Shown here in pieces: positions 49,784 through 55,557 of a stretch of 55,557 nt of DNA. Under the pieces are notes generated by a model, which worked only from the letters and a program-made list of their open reading frames with translations, made no database searches and had not been told where the DNA came from. Position 1 is the stretch's first letter. Each line of letters opens with the position of its first letter. The position numbers and the translations under genes are program-made. This DNA comes from Oscillospiraceae bacterium (GTDB taxonomy: Bacteria > Bacillota > Clostridia > Oscillospirales > Acutalibacteraceae), in assembly GCA_015066245.1 (NCBI GenBank), contig SVOS01000010.1, forward strand, positions 1 to 55,557, read 5' to 3'.

Positions 49784-51142
49784 TTATCTGCTTAATTTCA
49801 CAACACTCTCAACATGATGAGTTCTGGGGAACATATCAACGGGTGTAACTTCGTGAGCTACAAACCCAAGCTCGGCAAATATAGCCAAATCACGAGCCAA
49901 TGTTGCAGGGTCGCAGGATACATAGACAACCCTTTTTGGAGTCATATCCGAGATAGTTTTTATCAGAGATTTGTCACATCCCTTGCGGGGTGGGTCTATT
50001 ATAATAACATCAGGTGTAAGCCCCTCGAACTTAAGGGTTTCGGCAGCTTTTGCGGCATCACCGCAGATAAACCGTGCGTTATCAATGCCGTTTAATTGTG
50101 CGTTTTCTTTGGCATCTTCAATGGCTTTTGGCACAATCTCAACACCAATAAGGCTCTTTGCCTTATGAGCCATAGAAAGTCCGATAGTACCTGTGCCGCA
50201 GTAAAGGTCTAAAAGAACTTCACCGCCCGAAAGACCTGCGTACTCAGCGGCCTTTGAGTAGAGAAGCTGGGCACCTTTGCGGTTTACCTGATAGAAAGAC
50301 TGAGGTGAAATCTTAAAACTTAGTGAACAAAGCTCATCGATGATATATCCGTCACCGAAAAGCACCCTGCTTTTCTTGCCCAGAACCACGTTGGTATCCT
50401 CGCAGTTGGTGTTTAAAACCACGGACTTAAGGTTAGGAAGCTCTGCTTTGAAGCTTTCTACAAGTTTCTGAGAAGAAGGAAGCTCTTTGCCGTTAATAAC
50501 CAGAGTTATCATGAGCTGGTCGGTTTTCTCGGCAATTCTTAAGTAAAGATGTCTGAAAAGCCCCTTGCGGGTTGTTTCGTTATAAATCGAAATGTTGTTA
50601 TCCTTAAGGAAATCCTTTAAAATTTCAGCGGCTTTCAGAAAGCACTGAGGCTGAAGCGTACAGTCGTCACACTCTACGATTCTGTGGCTGTGCTTTGAGT
50701 AAAAGCCCATTATAATATTTCCCTCTTTGTCAAGGCTTGCAGGTATCATGGCTTTGTTGCGGTATCTTGACACCCGACCTGCGGAGACAATAGGTTTTAC
50801 GGGAATACTGAGCTTTGCAATACGCTCTATGGCGTCCTTTACTCTTTGCTCCTTTGCCTTAAGCTCGGCATCATAAGAAAGATGACAATAAACACAACCG
50901 CCGCATTTGGTGCCCACATTACAAGTAGGTGTAATCCTATCGGGCGAAGGGGATAAAATCTCCTCAATTTTGCCGAAGGCATAGGTTTTCTGCACCTTGA
51001 GGATACGCACCAAAAGCTCATCCCCCACTGCGGTGTCAGGGACAAATACAGTAATTCCATCCTGAGTTTTGCCTACTCCGCTGCCCTCGGAAGAAAGAGA
51101 AATTATATTAAGTTTTACGATATCATTCTTTTTTAAATTCAT
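49784..51142 (-). CDS. rlmD: 23S rRNA (uracil-1939-C5)-methyltransferase-type RNA methylase
   Basis: 452 residues of the RumA/TrmA family: an N-terminal TRAM domain (LNIISLSSEGSGVGKTQDGITVFV), a 4Fe-4S site (CNVGTKCGGCVYCHLSY and an upstream/downstream Cys), SAM motif VLLDLYCGTGTIGLSMA, IIIDPPRKGCD and the catalytic YVSCDPATLARDL. Some Firmicutes paralogues (RlmCD) methylate both U747 and U1939, so the exact target is uncertain. Confidence 0.92.
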   Translation of the reverse strand: MNLKKNDIVKLNIISLSSEGSGVGKTQDGITVFVPDTAVGDELLVRILKVQKTYAFGKIEEILSPSPDRITPTCNVGTKCGGCVYCHLSYDAELKAKEQRVKDAIERIAKLSIPVKPIVSAGRVSRYRNKAMIPASLDKEGNIIMGFYSKHSHRIVECDDCTLQPQCFLKAAEILKDFLKDNNISIYNETTRKGLFRHLYLRIAEKTDQLMITLVINGKELPSSQKLVESFKAELPNLKSVVLNTNCEDTNVVLGKKSRVLFGDGYIIDELCSLSFKISPQSFYQVNRKGAQLLYSKAAEYAGLSGGEVLLDLYCGTGTIGLSMAHKAKSLIGVEIVPKAIEDAKENAQLNGIDNARFICGDAAKAAETLKFEGLTPDVIIIDPPRKGCDKSLIKTISDMTPKRVVYVSCDPATLARDLAIFAELGFVAHEVTPVDMFPRTHHVESVVKLSR

Positions 51143-51292
51143 AATCCACCAAAAATTCAGAAATATATATTATTTTATCATTTCAGGAGGGGTTTTACAA
51201 CAGTAATATTGCTAAAAAAGTGTAACAATACTGATATAGGTATTTATTTTTTGGGAAGAATGAAATATAATAAGAGAAGGAGTTGATATAAA

Positions 51293-52666
51293 ATGAAATA
51301 TGACCATATTCTTGAAAAAGTTAAAAAAATACATTTTATCGGCATCGGCGGCAGCGGTATGTGCCCTTTGGCAGAGATTCTCTATAGCGAAGGTTTTACT
51401 CTTACGGGCTCTGACAGTGCCGAATCCGACACCCTTGAGCGTATCAAGGCAATGGGCATCAAAGTCTACAGCGGTCACTTTGCAGAGAATGTAAAGGACA
51501 CAGAGCTTGTGGTTTATACCGCAGCAGTCAAAAGCGACAACCCTGAGCTTGTGGCGGCAAAAGAGCTTGGTATTCCCTGCCTTGAGCGAAGTGTGATGCT
51601 GGGCATTGTCACAAGAAGATACAACCGCTCTGTAGCAGTTGCAGGTACTCACGGCAAAACCTCCACAACAGCTATGATAAGCCAGATTCTCATCGGCTCA
51701 GGCTTTGACCCCTCGGCAATTATCGGTGGCAAGCTCAACGCAATCGGTGGCAACAGCTATGTTGGCGAAAGCGACATTATTGTGTGCGAGGCATGCGAGT
51801 ATGTGGACACCTTCCTTGAGCTTAACCCCTATCTCTCAGTTGTACTTAATATTGATGCCGACCATCTTGACTACTTCAAAAACCTTGATAACATAAAGAA
51901 GTCTTTTCTTAAATTTGCAAACCAGACAACTCACGGAATTATCTACTGCGGTGATGACGAAAACTCCATTGACACCTTCAAGGATTTAGACCTTCTCAAA
52001 ATCACCTTTGGTATCGGCAAAAACTGCGACTACAGAGCAGACAACATCGTATCTAACGGTATGAATCAGAGCTTTGATTTGTATTTTAAAGACGAGTTTG
52101 TTACCAACATCAAGCTTATTGTTCCCGGCAAGCATAACATTATGAATGCATTGGCAGCCTCTGCGGCTGCTCATCACCTTGGTGCTACAGGTCGAGAAAT
52201 TGCCGAAAATCTTGAAAAATTCGCAGGCGTTCACAGACGTTTTGAGGTGCTGGGTGTATCCCGAGGTGTTACTGTGGCTGATGACTTTGCTCATCATCCC
52301 ACAGAGCTTGAGGCGGTGCTCACTTCTGCTATGAATATGGGCTTCAGAAAGGTCTGGGCAATCTTCCAGCCTCACACCTACTCCCGTACTGCAATTCTTC
52401 TGGATGATTTTGCAAAAGCTCTGAGCATCCCCGACGAAATTATTATCTCCGAGATTCTGGCGGTAAGAGAAACCAACACCTACAACATTTACTCCACAGA
52501 TTTAGGTGCAAAAATCGAGGGTAGCCACTGCATCGACACCTTTGAGGAAATCACCGACTTCATTTTAGAAAATGCAGAAGAAGGCGATCTGGTGCTGACT
52601 ATGGGTGGCGGCAACGTTTATCGCTGTGCAAATATGATTTACTCCGCTCTGGAGCATAAAGAGTAA
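51293..52666 (+). CDS. murC: UDP-N-acetylmuramate-L-alanine ligase
   Basis: First amino-acid-adding step of peptidoglycan precursor synthesis (ATP, L-Ala). 457 residues. N-terminal UDP-binding HFIGIGGSGMCPLAEIL, ATP loop VAGTHGKTSTTAM, VVLNIDADHLDYFKN, PGKHNIMNALAA and C-terminal DDFAHHPTELEAVL are typical MurC. AGAAGGAG precedes the ATG. A TATAAT near 51267 is a possible -10 without a clear -35. It stands alone between divergent rlmD and a bidirectional terminator. Confidence 0.97.
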   Translation: MKYDHILEKVKKIHFIGIGGSGMCPLAEILYSEGFTLTGSDSAESDTLERIKAMGIKVYSGHFAENVKDTELVVYTAAVKSDNPELVAAKELGIPCLERSVMLGIVTRRYNRSVAVAGTHGKTSTTAMISQILIGSGFDPSAIIGGKLNAIGGNSYVGESDIIVCEACEYVDTFLELNPYLSVVLNIDADHLDYFKNLDNIKKSFLKFANQTTHGIIYCGDDENSIDTFKDLDLLKITFGIGKNCDYRADNIVSNGMNQSFDLYFKDEFVTNIKLIVPGKHNIMNALAASAAAHHLGATGREIAENLEKFAGVHRRFEVLGVSRGVTVADDFAHHPTELEAVLTSAMNMGFRKVWAIFQPHTYSRTAILLDDFAKALSIPDEIIISEILAVRETNTYNIYSTDLGAKIEGSHCIDTFEEITDFILENAEEGDLVLTMGGGNVYRCANMIYSALEHKE

Positions 52667-52678
52667 TAGAAAAACAAC

Positions 52679-52709
52679 AAACCGACTCACGAGATGTGGG
52701 TCGGTTTTT
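52679..52709. terminator. Bidirectional terminator between murC and the EamA gene
   Basis: The stem AAACCGACTCAC (52679-52690) with GTGGGTCGGTTT (52696-52707), one wobble, is flanked by A-rich and T-rich sequence. Confidence 0.85.
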
Positions 52710-52710
52710 C

Positions 52711-53595
52711 TCAGCTTTCTTTTCTTTTTTCTAAATAAGAATAATACAAAACTCCGCCAATAACCAGCACTGCACCTGCAATCTGGATAAGATTGGGGAT
52801 TTCTGCAAATATAGCCATGGCAAACAACGCCGAAACCACAGGCTCACAAAGCTTAGACGCCGATACAAATGAGGGCGAAAAATACTTAAGGCAAAAACTG
52901 AAGATACTGTGGCCCAGAATGGTGGAAAACAAACTCAGAAGGAATCCCACCACAGGGGCGCTGAATCCGTAGGATATCATATTGTAGCCCTGCACAAGAC
53001 AAGTGCCCAGAAGCACAACTGCACAAGACACATAAACTATGTAGGTATATGCGGTGGTGCTGACTTCTTTGCGTACAACACCGCCGATAAGGGTGTAGAC
53101 CGCTACGGCTATTGCCGCCAGAAGTGCCAGTATATCGCCATAAATTCCTGCCTCGCCCGAAAAATCGGAGTAAGCAATAAGTCCGCTGCCTGCAAGGGTA
53201 ACGGCTATGGCAACAACCGCCCTTATGGAAAGCCTGCCCTTAAGAACTATAAAATATCCCAAGGCTACCCAAATAACTTCGGTACATACAATGGTGGTGG
53301 AGCTTGCAACGGTTGTGTGGCTCAAGGACTCAAACCAAAGTACAAAATGTATTGCCAGAAACACACCGCTTACGATGCTTAGGACAACGTTCTTTGCCGA
53401 AAGAGTCTTAAGCTCTTTTCGGGTTTCTCTTTTTGAGAAAACAACAGGAGTCAGAATCAGCACTGTCCAGAGAAGTCTGTATGCCGCAGTTACCGCCGAG
53501 GGTGCCGTGGAAAACTTGACAAAGATTGAAGAAAGAGATATGCCCAGCACACCTGCCACAATCATTATCATGGGATTTTTCTCGATAAATTTCAT
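52711..53595 (-). CDS. EamA/DMT-family transporter
   Basis: 294-residue membrane protein with two EamA repeats and about ten transmembrane helices (MIMIVAGVLGISLSSIFVKFS; AAYRLLWTVLILTPVVF; VCTEVIWVALGYFIVLKGRLS; ILGHSIFSFCLKYFSPSFVS). Drug/metabolite exporter superfamily; substrate unknown. Its ATG lies 3 nt after the aldo/keto reductase stop, so the two are co-transcribed. Confidence 0.92.
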   Translation of the reverse strand: MKFIEKNPMIMIVAGVLGISLSSIFVKFSTAPSAVTAAYRLLWTVLILTPVVFSKRETRKELKTLSAKNVVLSIVSGVFLAIHFVLWFESLSHTTVASSTTIVCTEVIWVALGYFIVLKGRLSIRAVVAIAVTLAGSGLIAYSDFSGEAGIYGDILALLAAIAVAVYTLIGGVVRKEVSTTAYTYIVYVSCAVVLLGTCLVQGYNMISYGFSAPVVGFLLSLFSTILGHSIFSFCLKYFSPSFVSASKLCEPVVSALFAMAIFAEIPNLIQIAGAVLVIGGVLYYSYLEKRKES

Positions 53596-53598
53596 ATA

Positions 53599-54702
53599 TT
53601 AAGCCTCAAATTCCTCTGCCGCTTCTTTTAAAAGCTCTCTGATTTTAAGATGCTGAGGACAGGCAGCTTCGCACATCCCGCACAGGATGCAATCTGAGGC
53701 TTTGCCCTTGTCCCCTACTGCTTTAAGATAATCAGAGGAAGTTGAGTTTTCTTTAAGTTGCTTTTTGCCGTTATACACCTTGAAAATGTGGGGTATAGGA
53801 ATATTTGCGGGACATCCCTCAATGCAGTATTTGCAATCTGTGCAAGGAATTGTGTCCTGATTTTTGAGGATCTCACAGACCTTGCTTATAGCCGATTTTT
53901 CTTCACTGTTAAGAGGAGAGAAATCCGTCATAAAGCTCAGGTTATCCTCCATCATGCTCATATTGCCCATTCCCGAAAGCACCATAAACACGCCTTCAAA
54001 GCCTGCGGCAAAGCGGATTGCGTAGCTTGCGTTGGAGCCGCCCTTCAAATTTCTGAGGATTTCGTCAGCCTTGTGAGGAAGGTTAACAAGGGCACCGCCC
54101 TTCACGGGCTCCATAACAATTATGGGTTTATTAAACTCACGACAAACCTCGTAGCACTTGCGGCTTTCGATGTTTTCATCCTCAAAATCTGCGTAATTAA
54201 ACTGAATCTGTACCGCCTCTATCTGAGGATACTCTGTGAGAATCTGCCTTAATACCTCGGCCTTGTCATGAAAAGAAATACCCAGATGCCTGATTTTGCC
54301 TTCTTCTTTAAGCTCAAGGACAGTCTCAAAGGCACGGCACTTTTTGTACTTATCAAAAAGCTCAGTGTTCATTGCATGCATAAGCCAGAAATCAAAATAC
54401 TCTACACCGCATGCCTCAAGCTGCAAATCCAGCAGAGGTCTTATTTCTTCATTAGAATTAAAATTACTTGGGCTCAGCTTGTTTGTCAAAACGTAGCTTT
54501 CTCTCGGATATCTTGATGTAAGGCATTTTTTGAGGGCGGTTTCGCTTTTGCCGTTTATGTAAACGTGAGCAGTATCAAAATAGTTGAATCCTGCATCCAT
54601 AAAAGCATCTATCATCTTTGTAAATTCGCTGTGGTCAACTTCGTCTCCCACCATCTGCATACGCATACATCCGAATCCAAAGTTTTTCTTTGCACCAAAC
54701 AT
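53599..54702 (-). CDS. Aldo/keto reductase with C-terminal ferredoxin domain
   Basis: 367 residues. The AKR barrel has catalytic Asp and Tyr in AGFNYFDTAHVYINGKSE and conserved LGISFHDK and VMEPVKGGAL segments. The C-terminus adds two 4Fe-4S motifs, CTDCKYCIEGCP and CILCGMCEAACP, as in the COG1453 subfamily of anaerobes. An electron-transfer role is likely, but the substrate is unknown. AAGGAGG precedes the ATG. It lies 33 nt after xpt. Confidence 0.93.
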   Translation of the reverse strand: MFGAKKNFGFGCMRMQMVGDEVDHSEFTKMIDAFMDAGFNYFDTAHVYINGKSETALKKCLTSRYPRESYVLTNKLSPSNFNSNEEIRPLLDLQLEACGVEYFDFWLMHAMNTELFDKYKKCRAFETVLELKEEGKIRHLGISFHDKAEVLRQILTEYPQIEAVQIQFNYADFEDENIESRKCYEVCREFNKPIIVMEPVKGGALVNLPHKADEILRNLKGGSNASYAIRFAAGFEGVFMVLSGMGNMSMMEDNLSFMTDFSPLNSEEKSAISKVCEILKNQDTIPCTDCKYCIEGCPANIPIPHIFKVYNGKKQLKENSTSSDYLKAVGDKGKASDCILCGMCEAACPQHLKIRELLKEAAEEFEA

Positions 54703-54735
54703 GGTTTGCCTCCTTTTTGAAGGTTTTATGCAAGA

Positions 54736-55320
54736 TTAATCCTGTGCTCTGAAATCAATAGTGCCGGCCTCTGCATCCATAGCATCAATAATGGCAAGGG
54801 ACTCAACGCGATAGCCCATATTGCGGATAACTCTGCCGCCAATCTGAAATCCCTTTTCGATAACTATGCCGCAACCCTCAACCTTTGCGCCTGCTGACTC
54901 TGCAATGCTGATAAGTCCCTGCAAGGCACAGCCGTTTGCAAGAAAATCGTCAATAATGAGGATATGCTCACCCTCGTGCAAAAACTTCTTTGACACGATA
55001 ACCTGATTTTTATTTTTGTGGGTAAAGGATTCTACCTCTGCCACAAACATTTCGCCATCCACGTTGATGGACTTTGACTTCTTGGCAAATACAAGAGGCA
55101 CACCGAATTCTTTTGCCACAAATGCCGCAATACCGATGCCCGATGCCTCGATTGTCATAACCTTGGAAACGCATACATCAGAAAATCTGCGTTTGAATTC
55201 TCTGCCGATTTCTTCCATAAGATTTATGTCCATCTGGTGATTGAGAAAACTGTCAACCTTAAGAACATTGCCTGATTTGATAATGCCGTCTTTTACAATT
55301 CTTTCTTCTATAAAATTCAT
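54736..55320 (-). CDS. xpt: Xanthine phosphoribosyltransferase
   Basis: Purine salvage: xanthine plus PRPP to XMP. 194 residues, with ERIVKDGIIKSGNVLKVDSFLNHQMD at the N-terminus, VMTIEASGIGIAAFVA and the PRPP-binding loop HILIIDDFLANGCALQGL. GGGGAGAGCTAAGG precedes the ATG. It follows the FAD oxidoreductase gene by 26 nt and no purine riboswitch fits in that gap; any such element would lie upstream of the window. Confidence 0.95.
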   Translation of the reverse strand: MNFIEERIVKDGIIKSGNVLKVDSFLNHQMDINLMEEIGREFKRRFSDVCVSKVMTIEASGIGIAAFVAKEFGVPLVFAKKSKSINVDGEMFVAEVESFTHKNKNQVIVSKKFLHEGEHILIIDDFLANGCALQGLISIAESAGAKVEGCGIVIEKGFQIGGRVIRNMGYRVESLAIIDAMDAEAGTIDFRAQD

Positions 55321-55346
55321 AGCCTTAGCTCTCCCCTGATTTCTGA

Positions 55347-55557
55347 TTACTTTGCAATATCCCTTGCAACATACACACCGCTTGCCGATGCGTGTGACAA
55401 TGAATGAGTGATTCCGCTGCCGTCACCGATAATATAAAGTCCGGGATAGCAGGTCTGAAGGTGCTTGTCCACCTTAACTTCCATATTATAGAACTTGACC
55501 TCAACACCGTAAAGCAGGGTATCGTCGTTTGCGGTACCGGGAGCGATCTTATCCAGC
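55347..55557 (-). CDS. NAD(P)/FAD-dependent oxidoreductase, C-terminal part (5' end outside window)
   Basis: The minus-strand frame is open from the window edge to a TAA at 55349-55347. The 69 visible residues include LLYGVEVKFYNMEVKV, then the FAD-binding C-terminal motif YPGLYIIGDGSGITHSLSHASASGVYVARDIAK. This matches the end of FAD-dependent dehydrogenases of the COG2509 type found in Clostridia. It overlaps a shorter spurious frame on the same strand. The function of the family is poorly defined. Confidence 0.85.
   Translation of the reverse strand, partial: LDKIAPGTANDDTLLYGVEVKFYNMEVKVDKHLQTCYPGLYIIGDGSGITHSLSHASASGVYVARDIAK

Noticed and set aside
51170..51292. Regulatory repeat upstream of murC (CAGTAATATTG ... 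CAATACTG)
   Set aside because: The pairing needs bulges and the sequence is very AT-rich; not distinguishable from chance.
55325..55507. 60-residue minus-strand frame before xpt
   Set aside because: It is out of frame with the clear C-terminal end of an FAD oxidoreductase (stop at 55347) on the same strand.

Overview
The window is a chromosomal stretch from a spore-forming, low-to-mid GC Clostridia bacterium, most likely an uncultured gut member of the Oscillospiraceae/Ruminococcaceae. The evidence is conserved Firmicutes synteny (SRP RNA-dnaX-ybaB-recR and yloC-remA-gmk-rpoZ-priA-def-fmt-rsmB-rlmN-prpC-prkC-rsgA), sporulation genes (yqfC, yqfD, ylbJ), MurT/GatD, a GlgC/GlgD glycogen operon and a bile-salt-hydrolase-type enzyme. 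No phage, transposase, CRISPR array or rRNA/tRNA gene was found; species-level identity cannot be given from sequence reading alone.

Layout. 1-458: the end of gapA. 809-6978 (+): glycogen operon glgB-glgC-glgD-glgA behind a strong promoter with a palindrome over its -35 box; GlgB carries an unusual Lys/Ala-rich tail of about 135 residues. 6976-7392: composite repeat region. 7390-11129 (-): lipid-flippase-like protein, MurT and GatD (peptidoglycan amidation). 11318-12087: tmRNA (ssrA) with small-hairpin arrays on both sides, followed (-) by smpB, recR, ybaB, dnaX and the SRP RNA to 15470. 15637-18862 (+): class I fumarase alpha and beta, malic enzyme and a zinc-ribbon protein with tandem repeats, giving a fumarate-malate-pyruvate route. 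18916-23917 (-): purC, fakA-like, ymdB, yqfD, yqfC; divergent to them (+) ylbJ and asnB. 26974-28026 (-): a membrane zinc-ribbon protein of unknown function preceded by a highly structured leader RNA that ends in a terminator directly before the ribosome binding site. 28124-31448: PAP2 phosphatase, tcdA, a PfkB sugar kinase and a divergent fructose-type EIIC permease. 31611-33696 (-): mnmA and apbE. 33749-47097 (-): a 14-gene operon from yloC to an HprK-like kinase. 47302-48042 (+): yebC. 48288-51142 (-): rlmD, bile salt hydrolase, GNAT. 51293-52666 (+): murC. 52711-55557 (-): FAD oxidoreductase (partial), xpt, ferredoxin-type aldo/keto reductase, EamA transporter.

The most interesting signals are non-coding. 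First, the 180-nt leader RNA at 27847-28026 has a perfect 13-bp closing stem beginning at the predicted transcription start, a nested 10-bp helix, a third hairpin, and a terminator with a UACG loop; it looks like an undescribed cis-regulatory RNA. Second, an array between smpB and ssrA repeats every 21-22 bp, with a constant AATGATG spacer and palindromes of unrelated sequence. Third, a dispersed repeat family with a GTTAGCCAC core lies in three convergent intergenic regions, and four flanking coding sequences end exactly at or inside it. These, with the GlgB tail, are the best candidates for follow-up.
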